From positions 15,214,501-15,278,500 of the forward strand of contig OX327684.1 of assembly GCA_946807835.1 (NCBI GenBank): a stretch of DNA of 64,000 nucleotides. Direction: 5' to 3'. The notes beneath the pieces were generated by a model that did not search any database, had not been told where the DNA came from, and was given only the letters and a program-made list of their open reading frames with translations. Source of the DNA: Ailanthus altissimus (lineage: Eukaryota > Streptophyta > Magnoliopsida > Sapindales > Simaroubaceae). This document shows, in pieces, positions 11,080 through 24,195 of this stretch. A program made the position numbers and the translations under genes. How positions within the stretch are numbered: position 1 is the stretch's first letter; every line of letters begins with the position of its first letter.

Positions 11080-11977
11080 TAAGAGTTTGTTTCTTGATGT
11101 TCAATTACAATTGACATATTTTCTGATCAGCCTAAAGTATTATTTTTGCTTATTTATTGAAAACTCTGAAATAAAGTTATATTCTTTCAATTGCAGTTTT
11201 ATATAAAGTTTTGAAAGTATATTGTTGAACTCTTATGAGTTATAAAGTAGAACCAATTGAAAATAGGCATGTTAAAGGATCACATTGCATGAAATTTTCA
11301 TGCTACACATCCATACTTGATCTATATCATTGATTATATTGATGTATGTGACCATTGATAGGTCTAGTTATAAGAAAGATAACGAAGACCGCTTTGACCC
11401 TATATTAGTATAATTGATGGACCAGATTGTTAAGAGATGTCTTTTATTAAAATAACAAATATTGAGCTCATAAAGTTATTTAGTAATGTAAAATTGTAAA
11501 GTGACATATATGGCTCAAGTGAGAGATTGTTGGGTATTATATAATAAGGTGAGCCTACATATATCAATTAATTGTACATTATTGGCTATCTATTTTGTTA
11601 CCCGTTAAAAGTGATCAAATAAAGTTTATTTATTATTGGACTTTTAGGACATCACGTATGACATTAGCTTTAATATGTAGAGACCCAATTATTTTATTTA
11701 TTTTATGATGGGTCAAAATAAAATAAAATACTATAAATAATAGGTTGAGGTCTCCAATTTAAATCATAACGTATTATTCATTTACATCCCATCAGTGAGT
11801 GACAGTAATTTTTTTTTTTATAAAAAAAAAATTTTAACGTGAAATGTTTTAATCTTAATTTTTTTGTGTCTCTATAAATTTAAGTATATTTTTAATTTTA
11901 TTCTTTTTATTAATTTAACATAAGATTCTGCCTATAATAATTCTTTCACTAATTAAATATTTTTATCTAACAAATGT

Positions 11978-13708
11978 CAAATTGTAACAAGAACTTCGAG
12001 AAGAAATGAGAATCTAAGATTTGGACAGGCAGTTGAAAATCAAAATTATAAAAATATATTCAATAGATTTGAGCAACAAAATGTCAAAAAAACAAATGCT
12101 TTATATCTTCGCCAGAGCCGCTAGACATCAGCAACACAACTGATAATATCAAGAAAAAAATGAATAAACAAAAGTGTCACCTGAATATCAATGAAGAAGA
12201 AGAACCCAAATGGCAAAAGCTACCAACACTTACAGAAACTCAAAAGACTCGTTAAGCAGTCTCAACTTGTTCTTGTGGGTTGTTTCAAAGCAAATGAGTA
12301 CAATTATAATAACAGCAGTCTCAACTTGTTCTTGTGGGTTGTTTCAAAGCAAATGAGTACAATTATGATAACAGCAGTCTCAACTTGTTCTTGTGGGTTG
12401 TTTCAAAGCAAATGAGTACAATTATAATAACAGCAGTCTCAGCACTTGTTGCTGCATTAACTAAACTGAAAAGGTCCAATAGATTGCTTTTGTCTTGAGC
12501 GCAAATGTTTTGCTTTGACAAGTTCATTGGAATAGAAAATAAATTATAAAAAAAATACAAAAAGAAAAGAACAAAGAGAGAAATGAGAAGACTGTAACAA
12601 AGGGAAAGCAGATAAGAGATATTTGGAGTAGATTGATGGCTGAAAGCTTCTTTATGTGAAAGCTCAATAAGTTTATTTACGTTACGTAAAACAAATTAAA
12701 CGGGCACAAGTGCTTTTTCTGTGGTGATAAATATTTTTTTTCATTTTACTATAAGAACTTTTAAATGCATTTTTAAAAAAATCAAATGCATCTTAACGTT
12801 AAATGCGTTATTATACAAAATTAAATGCAACCTTAAAACTCAATAACATCAATTTTTTTTGGTTAAAAAACGTTGAAGTTTTTTAAAAGAAATACATGAT
12901 AATTTTTTCTCCAAAAACAAATCGTGTTAGTTACTTTTTTGCAAAAGATTTCTATTCATGAATCCTTTTTAAAAATAATTATGGATATTTTGAAGGTATA
13001 AATAATTTTTTTTTAGCGAAGTTAACATTAGTTGCAATTAACACAATTATTTCTTTTAAATCAATTATTTGAGAAACTTCGTGCAATGGTTCGTATAGAA
13101 TATTTGGCGGCAGACAAATGAGCACGAGCTAATCAAAGATAATTCTTTGTGTCAGATTCTTTCTATTCTTAATACGCGTTTTCCCCACCGACCATCCCTT
13201 CTGCGCAAATGACGGGGAGGGCCGTTATCTCCTACGGCTAAAATATTTTCTGTTTTTTCTCTTCCACTTATCGTAACTTGCCACGGCACACGGTCAGATT
13301 GAGTTGGGCTTGCAAATGGGTTTAGTTGGTCTACAAATACTTTTGCTTGCATATTCAAAACCACCTAATTTATGTACTTAATAAATCTCTCAAATTTTGT
13401 GTTAAGTTGAAATGTTTCAATTCAAACTTTTAGTTTAAAAAACAAAAACTGCAATTTCTATCTTAATTTGTGAAATTTATTATGGTTAGGAATTAGTAGT
13501 CTTTTTTCTAGTGCTCATGTTTGTTTATTTTTAAATAGAGTAGAATTTACATCATGTTGCTTAGCTTAAAATAATGTCATATTTTAGTTTTACAATAACT
13601 AGACTTATTTAAGTGAGATTTTATTTTGAAAATATGTTGATATTTATATTTAAAATTTTAATTAATTGAATATCTCTTATAATAATGTCCGATCGTATTA
13701 TACAATGT
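11978..13708. other. Former upstream region of the receptor-kinase gene
   Basis: No gene seen apart from a 3 x 59-bp tandem repeat (12258-12442). Before the copia element inserted, this stretch abutted the pseudogene start, so it likely holds the old promoter for leftward transcription. A modestly GC-richer block at about 13160-13330 carries only a short open frame without recognisable motifs. The rest is AT-rich. Confidence 0.5.
12258..12442. repeat. Tandem repeat, 59 bp x 3 plus 8 bp
   Basis: Copies start at 12258, 12317 and 12376 with AGTCTCAACTTGTTCTTGTG and end in AATAACAGC. They differ by one visible substitution (AATTATAATAA versus AATTATGATAA). A partial fourth copy begins at 12435. 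Confidence 0.95.
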
Positions 13709-14313
13709 TGTAAAGATTATTGATCAAAAAGTAAATAGAAAGTTTTTCAAATAAAGATTAAGTAATTTTCTTCTTTCTTGCAAGAAACAAATTAAATTTT
13801 TTTTTTTATAAGATAAATTTAAATCTAACTTAAGGTTGGATAGCCAAAAGGGACTTAAAAAAATCCTATATAAAAATATTAAGTATAAGGTCTTTGATTA
13901 TCAATTCTTCTATTCTATTCAGGTAAAAGAAAAGAGATGTAGAAGGGAAATTCAATTCTTCTTCATTCTCTTTAAATAGAAAGATAGAGAAATATAGAAA
14001 GGATCCCAATACCTCTCTATTCTATTTAAGTAGAAAAAGAGACATAGAGAGAGAAAAAAATAGTAGTTTAGAGAGAGAAACTGTACTAAAGAGAAAAAGT
14101 ATTGAAACATCTCTATAATTCTATTTTCTATATAATTTTGAGTTATAGTATAATATGAGACATGTTATTTAACTCAAGAAAGTGGATGTAGGTTCATAAT
14201 AACCGAATCACTATAGATCTCTAGCGTTCTTTTGCAGTTTTATTTTCTTTATTGTCTGTTGGTTTTAATTTTATGATTATTTGAGTTTTGAGTTAGACTA
14301 CGAATTTTCAACA
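13709..14313 (+). repeat. 5' LTR of the host copia element
   Basis: 605 bp, paired with 26829-27399 by shared blocks such as AAGGTTGGATAGCCAAAA and a run of TCTCT/GAGAGA-rich sequence. It ends TTTTCAACA directly before the primer site. Confidence 0.85.
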
Positions 14314-14373
14314 GTGATATCAAAACCAAAAATTTGAAGGATTATAAGAAGACAAAAAAAAAAAATTACCAAG

Positions 14374-14458
14374 AATGGTGACCACCAAGTTGGAGTTTGA
14401 GAAATTTAATAATAGAGAGACTTTTAGTTTATGGTAAAAAAAAAAAAAGTCTTGCTTG
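14374..14458 (+). pseudogene. Copia gag, N-terminal fragment
   Basis: The ATG at 14374 reads MVTTKLEFEKFNNRETFSLW, a classic copia Gag start, then a TAA where the family has an Arg/Lys codon. Coding similarity continues through an A-run to VLLV at the border of the inserted L-family LTR. Gag resumes at about 24196 with the codons that complete LLVQ. Confidence 0.85.
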
Positions 14459-15762
14459 TGTTTGAGATGGTGCTTATGTGTCATTCCAATATTGTATTAA
14501 TATTAATTATTTAATATTTATACAATAAACATTTCTAATAATATTGTTAATATTAATTATTTATGGTAACATGCTTATAACATTTCAGACATTGTATTGA
14601 TTTGAAAGAGTTCAGATCAAGTTTTAAGGAGTTTAGACCAGAGCTAAGAGTTAGCAACATTGAAAGTTATAAATGCTAAGTGTTAGCACTGCTAAGAGTT
14701 AGTATGTTATAAAAGTCGACAAAATCTAAAGAGTTAAATCATTGTCTAACATGGGACAAAGACCTACGAATATACTAATAATAACATAGTTATACAGAAT
14801 TATAAGCATTGTTAGGAAATATCATTGTGCAAGTATATTCTTGAATTAAATGTTCCTGATTTATTTCCACCGATACTAGGTATGTCGGGAGGAACCTTAT
14901 TAGATATAGATCAATGTATGTCCAGATGGTTAATCTTAGCAGAATACGAGTTTAGTGGAAGTTCGTATAGACTGAACAGACTCAACGAAAATCTCGAATA
15001 GATATCCCATAAATTCGTTAGTGGATAGTTTTCTCGAGTTGAGTAGTATTCGTGATCCTTTAACCTAAGCACCATGGTGAGCTTGTGAGTAATCCACTAT
15101 ACTTAGGTTCCACGCATGTCAGAGACCCTTCATGGTCTCACTGTTGCGTATCGTTGGGTATGGTCCGATGCTCATGAAGTCTGATGTGTGTAGATATAGA
15201 ATACATCAGCTCGTGTGGGTGAGTTGAATATCCTGATACTCCAAGATTGTATTAGAGAAATTCTTATGGCTATAAGTATAAATACACAGAAAAGAGTTTC
15301 CCGAGTGATAAACAATATCGTAAAAGTATTTGCGGATATTATTTATTTGAATATGAATCGAGGAGATAAGTTTATAGTTGAGCAATAGGAGACTTGACAG
15401 TGTTGATCTATGTCTCCGCTCTTTCAGGATATAAATAACGAAAAAATGATACGAATATGTATTAACCTCAACTTGTATGGTTCACCGCGCCATTTTGTTT
15501 ATTCATAACGTGTGTGTGTGGGGCATCGGTTATGGACTTACGAAAAAGTTCCATAAGACAAAATGTGTGTGAACTTAGTGAGTCTTACTATATGAAGTGT
15601 ACAAATTGAGCACTAGGGTAGCGCACCAAATCGAATTATTCAATCTGAGAGGTTCTCAGTGTTACGCCTCAGACCCAAAAGATCTGAAACATGACATAAC
15701 TTACACTCATTCAATAATGTGCACTTATAATTAATATTGCATAAAATTTCAAACTTAAATTC

Positions 15763-18700
15763 TGTTAGGGTCGGTGCTTACTTGCCATCCCTGAATGTAC
15801 ATATACTTGTGTATTTATACAAGTGTACATTCCCATTAAATCGCTAATATCAATTTATATGGTATTATGCATGTAACATTATAGATATTATAGATCTGAA
15901 GGAGTTCGGATCAAATCTAAAGAGTTTAGATAAGGGCTCATAGTCAGCCACCCTGAGACATATAATTGTTAAATGTTAGCACAGCTAAGTGTTAGCTGGT
16001 TATAATACTCAGTAGATTCAAGAATTGGAGCCTTGTCTGTAATGGGACATAGACTTGGGAATATACTAGTAACTGCATAGTTGCAAGAGTTACAATCGGG
16101 TGCCAGAAAATGTAAGTTGCGCAAGTATGTTCTCGAATAATAGTCCCTGATCTATTTCTACCGATGAGGGTCTATCAGTGGATACCTTTATATATAGATT
16201 AGCATATGTCATATCTATCGGGTATAGATGGTCGTTCCTGACTGACCATGAGCTTGGAGCTCGTATTGACATATGGGTATCCAGTTAGGACTAAATATGG
16301 GACAGACTCACGAGGGCTTCCGATAGACATTTAATGTAAGCCGTTAACGGAGGGTTCTCTCGAGTTGAGTAGTATACGTGGTCCTTTGACCTGAGTGCCA
16401 CGGTGGGCTTGTAAGTGATCCACCATACTTTGGTTCCACACATGTCACAGACATTTTATAATGTGATCATTGGGTATCGCTGGGTATGGTCCGATGCTTA
16501 TGGAGTCCGGTGCGTACAGATATAGAATCCGTCAGCTCCTATATGAAGTTTGATATCCAGATGCTTCGAGATTGTATCTCAGAAAGTTTTGTGGCCACAA
16601 GCAATCATCCCAAGAAAGAGTTTCGCTAGGGTGGAACAATATGGCTAAGGAGTTTGCGCATATTGTTCATTGAGATACAAATCTGGAGATAAGACATGGA
16701 TGAGCACAAGGGGATTTGACGGTGATAATCTATATCCCCGCACATCCAGGATATCATGATGGAAGGACTATATGTATGCGTTGTAAGCTCAGCTTGCATA
16801 ATTCAACACGCTGATTTGTATATCCGTGACGTGTGCATGGGGCATTGCTCACGGACTCATAGAATAGTGCCATTTGACGAATCAGGTGTAGGACCTAGGG
16901 AGTCCTACGATATGGAGTGTACTCGTTGTGCACTGGGGCAGCGTGTCAGATTAAATTATTTAATCTAGCAATATTCAGTGATTCCACAGGAATGCGTTAT
17001 GTCTGTATTTAAGTGTTAAATACAATAATTAGTTAATAATTGTTATTTACTAATTGTATACGGACATGTAGCGTATTGTGGACCCTAAATTAAGTTTACC
17101 TAAGTGTGAGATTTGGTAGGATCCACTAGGAGGTAAAGTTGGTAACTATTTATGAGGGGCAAAATAGTCATGATACACTATGATTATTTAATTGTTAAAT
17201 AATCATTCTCTCTCTCTCTCTCCTTTTTATATTATATTATATAATATATATGATTATATATTATTATATTATATATATTATATTATATATGTAGTAACCA
17301 GTATCCACAACTGGTAAGAATATGTATTTATATCTATATATAAATATATATATTTTATTTGTATGTGGGTGATCCTTGATTTATATATTGTTATTAGTAG
17401 TGTTTTTATAGGTTAAGGATATACTATTAGTATTGGGTTTATATGCAAGACTTTAAATTTATTTTAGGGACTAAATTGTTATACTTTGAAAGTTTTGAGG
17501 GTAAATTCGTAAATACTAAAGAATTAGCCTCTTAGTATAAAAATACACTTTTGAACCCTAATTTACCCATTTTTGGGTTGAGCTATCCCTTTAGAGAGAG
17601 AGAAGAGAGAAATAGAGGGGAGAGAAAGAGAAGAAGAAGAAGAAAAAGAAGAAGAAATTAAAATTTTGGATCTTAAGTGGTATATCACAACTATTTCTCA
17701 ATTTATTTGTGTTAATTAAGTTAATTCCTTCAAGTTTTGATTTCTAGAAATATGTATAATTGAGTATTTGATGTGTATTTCGTAAGATATTGTGAGAATT
17801 GATGATGATCTATAAGATAGCTTAATAAATCATGATGAATTGTGAAATTTCTGCTTGACAGTCTCTTGATCCAGTAATTTTATAAATTGTTGTGATTCGA
17901 TTCTGGTTTTAATTTTTAGTATATGAAATTAGACATGTTCAGAATCATCTGAGACTTTGAATCGATTGAAAATTCCAGAAATTGAATTTGTAGTAAATTT
18001 ACCAAAATAACCCTAAAATTCTAGAAATTTCTTGTGTTAACAGTATGATACAGTGACAAACAATTTTTTACATGCTGAATGATCTTTAAAAATTACAAAT
18101 TTATGAAATATGATAATTTTATATGTCTAATATGATATATTCGGAATTGAGAATTTAGATCAATGTGGTTGAAGTGTTATGATTTTCTAAAGTGTATCAG
18201 CTCATTGCAATATTTGATTAACAAAATTTTAAAGTTATGGAATACAATAGTTTTAAAATACTTTTTGGCAGTAATTTGGAAGTAAAATATTTATCATAGA
18301 TTATGATATGTGTTAAGAGTAATTATGTGATAGTTTTATAATTTTTGAGTTAGTATATGATTTTATAAAATTAGAGATTGAATACTGTTCAGTAAGTATC
18401 TTGATCCTGTCAGGTTAGTAGTTTGGATTCGATGGTGTGTATGGAATGGATTGTGTAAGAATTTTGATATAATATTCATATATAAGAAGGATATATGAGT
18501 CAAGAATGGTATATTCAGATTTTGGAGTAATTGGACATCATTTGATGTATTAGAAAATTTTATTAAGTGTAAGTGGTCAGAATAACAGGTTTTGAGAAAC
18601 TAAATAATTAGACCAATTCGATATGATAAGTGCAATATGTGTAATTTTATAATCTATTTAAAGTATTTTGTATAAATGTTGAGGCACATGAAAGAATTAG

Positions 18701-20567
18701 TATCCATTGATAGGTTAAGGAGATTTAAGCCTTATAGCTGAAAGTGCTAAAAGGTAAGTACACTAGACTTTTGACTGAAATCACAATAAGCATAGTAACT
18801 GTCTATGTATGATTTTGTAAATGTGCTTAGAAATATATTTATGTTATGCCAAAGTGTATTTGATATGAAATGTGAAAGACATATGTTTATGAATGTGAGC
18901 ATTGACATTGAGCATTAACATGCATGTGATTTTGAAAGTGAGCTTTCAAAATGAAATGTGTTTAATAAAGAAAGCTTTGAAGTGTCATATATCCATGAGA
19001 AACATTCTGTGTTTTGAGGATGCTTAAACTCACTGTTGACTTAGTAGGCATCTTATGTGATTTTTAGAGCCTTTATGTGTGGCTTGTTCTTCGAGATTGG
19101 TATATGTTATGTGTTCCGTATGTATGGAGGATCCTATTGGTACCTAAAAGAAGATTGAGTCATCACATTCGTGTAGTGGTATATTGGTGCATGTGAGAAG
19201 ACTCACCGATGATCAGGGTGAGGGTTTGGCTCTTACCTTCTGGCTTGAGCATTATATATGTGTAATTTAAACCTTACTTATACTATTCCTCTCATACGGT
19301 ATATTATCTACGAGTGACATTTGGCTCATTATGTTATATGTGATGTGTAAGTCCTACTAAGTAGTAGTTGAGTGATGGTATTCCTATTATATATTTTGAA
19401 AGAATGTGTAAGCGCTTACATGACATGTGATTTGATAAGATTATGATTTTGATTTATCACAACATATCATACACATGCATTGTGTACATTATGTACTTGT
19501 ATTTTGATATATGAAAAACTAGTATGCTTACTGAGTTTTATACTCATTATAGTTTACGGTGATTTCAGGTAAATAAGGTACATGTGTGCTTACCGGATTT
19601 GGTAAGGCTTCTGCTGTTCCTTGGGTTCCCTAAGTTGCTAGGTTGCTGAGTGTTTCATTTGGGGACACGTGGGATAAGATATTTGATTTGTCCCTATTGA
19701 ATAAATACTTATGTATTATTTTATTGTGTGTGGTTGGATTTAGTTTAAGTTTCACCAAGTGTGGTTATGGATTGATTTTAAGTAAGAATTTGCAATGAAT
19801 ATATTCTGGGCTTCCGGTAACAAAATTACTACTAGTGACGTAGTAGAGTGTTAATCTCTGAGAAAACTCTGCGTATCTCCGGTTTACTAATTGTCCCAGT
19901 CATAATTTAATTACTATAATTCTGAAAGAAATTAAAATGAATATTTAAATATTATTGAATGAGTGTAAGTTATGTCATGTATCAGATCTTTTGGGTCTGG
20001 GGCGTGACAATATATATATATATATATATATAAAGAAGCAAAAGAAAGAAAGAGAAGCAAGAATTGTCCATTGGTCGAGAGGGAGGGAGAAGAGAAATGG
20101 AGAAGAAAAAAAAGAGAAAGAAGGAAGGAAGAAAGAAGAAGAAAAGAAAAAAAAAAGAGGAAAAATGATATTGTTTCATTTTTCCCTCTGCTTCTAATTG
20201 GAGAAATTATGAATTGCTCAAAGTTCTTCATTTCTTATCCTTTTAGAGAAAAGCATGTAAATTCACTCTCGGCCATTTTGGGGATTAAGAGTTAATCCCA
20301 GGCTGAATATGGAGCTGTTGTTTTAGCTCACCAAGCTCACCGAGTTGGTGACTAGAACTGTACGCGAGTTGGTCTCCATGCAGACTCCAGGAAAATTACG
20401 TGTATAACGTTACACATTTGGTAAGTTCTCTAACCTTTTTAATATATTAATGTGATTAATATATTTATTTATTGTATTTATTGTAAAATTTATATTTTTG
20501 CTGCGTTAGGCAATAGACACAAATGCACATGCATGCACCCACGTGCCTAGATCCTGCTGCGCCAACA
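15763..20567 (+). mobile_element. L-family solo LTR, copy B (interrupted by E1)
   Basis: It starts TGTTAGGGTCGGTGC at 15763 and ends CTGCGCCAACA at 20567, with exact TSDs AATTC at 15758-15762 and 20568-20572. Its own sequence is 15763-17289 plus 20015-20567, about 2.1 kb. The first 1.4 kb matches copy A and the copy at 53150. The last part includes (CT)n, (TA)n and a purine-rich block and does not resemble the ends of the other copies. Confidence 0.88.
17290..20009 (+). mobile_element. E-family solo LTR, copy E1 (innermost)
   Basis: 2720 bp, starting TGTAGTAACCAG and ending GGGGCGTGACA. The flanks ATATA lie at 17285-17289 and 20010-20014, exact but in a low-complexity TA tract. It is interior-free and uninterrupted. 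It is the inverted partner of E2: for example, its 19490-19780 block recurs reversed at about 20620-20900. Confidence 0.85.
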
Positions 20568-23500
20568 AATTCAACAAAAGAATCCTTAGCAAGTTGTTAG
20601 TAAGTTCAACACAAAGTTTTACTCATGACCATACTTGGTGAAACATAAATCAAATACAACCACACCTAATAAAATAATACATAAGTATTTATTTAATAAA
20701 GACAAATAAAATATCTTAAACTACGTGTCCACAAATGAAACACTTAGTAACCTAGTAACTTCGAGAACCCAAGGGACAGCAGAAGCCTTGCCAAATTCGC
20801 TAAGTATACATGTACTTTATTTACCCAAAATCACCATAAACTATAATGAGTATCAAACTCAGTAAGCATACTAGTTTTTCATATATCAAAATATAAATAC
20901 ATATATGTACACAATGCATGTATATGATATGCTGTGATAAATCAAAATCATAATCTTATCAAATCACATGTCAAGTAAGTGCTTACACATTCTTTTAAAA
21001 TTTATAATAGGAATATCATCACTCAACTACTACTTAGTAGGACTTTCATATCACATATCACATAATGAGCCAAATGTCACTCGTAAGTGACATACCGTAT
21101 GAAATGAATAATACAAGTGAGGTTTAAATTACACATATATAATGCTCATACCCGAAGGTAAAAGCCAAACCCTCACCCTGATCATTGGTGAGTCATCTCA
21201 CATGCATCAATACGTCACCACATGAATGTGATGACTCAATCTTCCTTTAGGTACCAATAGGATCCTCCTTACATACAAAACACATAACATATACTAATCC
21301 CGAAAGAAATACCACACATAAGGGCCCCACAAATCACATAAGGTGCCTACTAAGTAAATAGTGAGTTCAAGCATTCTCAAAATATAAAACGTATTTCATG
21401 GACATTTTTCACTTCAAAAGCTTTCTTTGTTATACACATTTTATTTTGAAAGCTCACTTTCATAAACACATGTATGTCTATGCTCAATGTCAATGCTCAC
21501 ATTTATAAACATATGTCTTTTACATTTCATATCAAATATACTTCAGCATAACATAAATATATTTTTAAGCACATTTACCAAATCATACATAGACAATTAC
21601 TATGCTCATTGTGATTTCAGTAAAAGTCTAGTATACTTACCTCTTAGCACTTTCGGTTACAAGGCTTAATTTTCCTTAACCTATCAATGGAGATTAATCC
21701 TTTCATAAGCCTATTCACACAAAACACTTTAAATAGCTTACAAAATTACATATATTGCACTTATCATATCGAATTGGTCTAATTACTTGGTTTCTCAAAA
21801 CTTGTCATTCTGACCATTTACACTTAACAAAATTTTCTTATACATCAAATAATGTCCAATTACTCCAAAATTAGTATATATCATTCTTGACTTATATATA
21901 CTTCTTATACATGAATATTATATCATAATTCCTACACAATCCATTCTATAAATACCATCAAATCCAAACTATTATCCTGACAGGATCAAGATATTTACTG
22001 AACAGTATTCAATCTCCTAATTTTATAAAATCATATACTAACTCAAAAATTATAAAAATATCATAGAATTACTCTTAACACATATCTTAATCGATGATAA
22101 ATATTTTACTTTAAAATCACTGCCGAAAGTATTTTAAAACTATTTTATTCTATAACTCTAAAAATATTTTAATCAAATACTGCAATGAGCTGACACTCTT
22201 TAGAAAATCATAACAATTTAACAACATTGATCTAAATTCTCAATTATGAGTATATCATATTAGACATATAAACTTATCATATTTCATAAATTCGTAATTT
22301 ATTAAGATCATTCAACAGATCAAAAATTATGTCACTGTATCATACTGTTAACACAGAAAATTTTTAGAATTTTAGGGTCATTTTGGTAAATTCACTACAA
22401 ATTTAATTTCTAGAATTTTTAATCGATTCAAAGTCTCAAATAATTCTAAACATGTCTAATTTCATATACTTAAAATCTAAAACTAGAATCAAAGTACAAC
22501 AATTTATAAAAATTTTAAATTAAGAGACTATCAAGAAGAAATTCTGTAATTTATCATGATTTATCAAGTTATCTACATAATCATCATCAATTCTCACAAT
22601 ATCTTACAAAATCCACATCAAATCCTCAATTGTATATATTTCAGAAATTAAAACTTAAAGGAATTAACTAAATTAACACCAAGAAACTAAGAAAGAGTTA
22701 TAATATACCTCTTAAAGCTTAAATTCTAACTTTCTTCTTCTTTTTCTTCTTCTTCTCTTTCTCTCCCCTCTCTTTCTCTCTTTTCACACTCTAAAAGAGG
22801 TAGCTTGACCAAAATGAGTGAATTAGAATTTCAAATATGTATTTTTATACTAAGAGGCTAACTTTTAGTATTTATAAATTAACTCTAAAACTTTTAAAGT
22901 ATTATAAGTTAGTCCCTAAAATAAATCTAAAGTCTTGCAAATAAACTCAATACTAATTGTAGGTCCTTAATCTATACAAACACTACTAGTAACAATACAT
23001 AAATCAAGTATAACTCACATACAAATAAAATATGAATATTATACAAGTACAAATATTTATTCTTTTCAGTTGTGGATAAGTGGTTACTACACTCAGAAAA
23101 TATAAATTTATTTTAGGGCCTCTCAGGGAGTAGTTAAGATTTAAGTGTTAAACCTAAGATTGTGCCAAGTGAGATTTGACACTTTTATTTACCTAGTATA
23201 TACCTCAAATTGTGCCAATAATTTGTATAGATACTAAATTTGACATTAGTGGATATAGCTACCATTTAAATGAAACAATTATTATTTTATTTAAATTAAA
23301 TATTTTGACCATTCATTTATTTCACGGTCTCTTAAGAAGTAGTTATAGTTTAACTGTCAAACCTAAAATTATATCAAGTGAAACTTAACACATCAATTTA
23401 TTAAATTTATACCACATATTATGCCAATAATTTATAATGACACAACAAGTGACAATACAATTTATATTGTTTTATTTGTGAATTTTTTTTTCTTTTTTTA

Positions 23501-24195
23501 AATGAATTGATTCTTTTTGTTAAAGAATTTGATTCATTTGTCATCATCGCTTATTTAAATTCAATTGGATAAACAAAAACTATTGGCATTTTGTTAATTT
23601 CTTATTGGCCAAATTAAGACAATTGAAATTAATAGCATGAGGTACCTTTTACATTGCCACTAACTGTTTAAAGAAATAGCCAACGCATTCAAATGAATTG
23701 ACTAAGCATTTTTGTATGCTTTGTCATGCTTGCCTATTGTGGCAAAGAATTGTAATCTCATTGGCTCAAGGTAGTGGCAATGTCCACTATATGTAAGTGG
23801 CCAAGTTTGAGCTGAACATATTTGCTTTAAGTAGATAAGTGGTGAAGAATAAGTGAATTTATTTTGAAGCTTTTATGAATTGTTAAAGAGTTAACAAAGT
23901 AAACAAAAAGTAACTTAAGGCAAATAGCTTTTCGAGAGTAGAATAGTTTTTATACAATTTAGTATTTTTTTTCGAGAAAAAGAAAATTACTATTCTAGCT
24001 TAAGGAAACCTACCACATTCCTAATTAGAATTGTTAAAGCAAGCTTTAATGGTGAGTCTCTTAATCTCATTAGAATAATGAGATTATGATTTGTATATTT
24101 ATTATGCTGTTCGATATTACATGTGTGACATGTAATAAAATAAAAATTAAAAAAATACACATACTCACCCGATGCACAGTACACCAACATAATAA

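Larger units (their letters stand above)
7611..11972 (+). mobile_element. Ty1/copia retrotransposon with gag and protease deleted
   Basis: LTRs of 445 bp each lie at 7611-8055 and 11528-11972 (TGATGGGT.../TGTTGGGT..., ending ATCTAATA/ATCTAACA). TSDs AATGT flank at 7606-7610 and 11973-11977. A degraded primer site (TATCAGAAC) follows the left LTR, and the purine tract AAGTGAGAGA precedes the right LTR. The interior begins almost at once with integrase, so about 1.5 kb of gag and protease is missing. The element lies 33 bp upstream of the start codon of the receptor-kinase pseudogene and separates it from its promoter. Confidence 0.93.
15660..23091 (-). mobile_element. E-family solo LTR, copy E2 (minus orientation, interrupted)
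   Basis: On the plus strand it starts TGTTACGCCTCAGACCC at 15660 and ends TGGTTACTACA at 23091. Exact TSDs CTCAG lie at 15655-15659 and 23092-23096. Its own sequence is 15660-15762 plus 20573-23091 (about 2.6 kb) and is the reverse complement of copy E1. TG...CA ends, 5-bp TSDs and a length of about 2.7 kb fit a long LTR without its interior. The E-family superfamily is not proved; gypsy-type is a guess from the terminal sequence. Confidence 0.88.
14459..24194 (+). mobile_element. L-family solo LTR, copy A (interrupted by three further insertions)
   Basis: It begins TGTTTGAGATGGTGC at 14459 and ends ACACCAACA at 24189, followed by five unexplained bases. The flanks GCTTG (14454-14458) and ACTTG (24195-24199) match at 4 of 5. 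Its own sequence is 14459-15659 plus 23097-24189, about 2.3 kb, close to the 2.19-kb copy at 53150-55338. The uninterrupted copy at 61486-63479 (minus strand) crosses the junction without a break. No internal coding region or second LTR accompanies it, so it is a solo LTR left by LTR-LTR recombination. Confidence 0.85.

Noticed and set aside
13152..13364. 70-codon minus-strand frame in a GC-richer block
   Set aside because: No recognisable motif, no splice or promoter context, and low-complexity surroundings.
16756..16968. 70-codon open frame with Cys residues
   Set aside because: Lies in the shared 5' module of the L-family LTR; the same region in copies A, C and D is not open.
19932..20295. 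Overlapping open frames with long KE- and F-rich stretches
   Set aside because: Produced by a purine-rich microsatellite next to (TA)n in L-family copy B; no family features.
17290..23091. Considered as a DNA transposon with giant terminal inverted repeats
   Set aside because: Each arm is a complete TG...CA unit with its own 5-bp TSD, and the spacer belongs to other elements, so two independent solo LTR insertions explain it.
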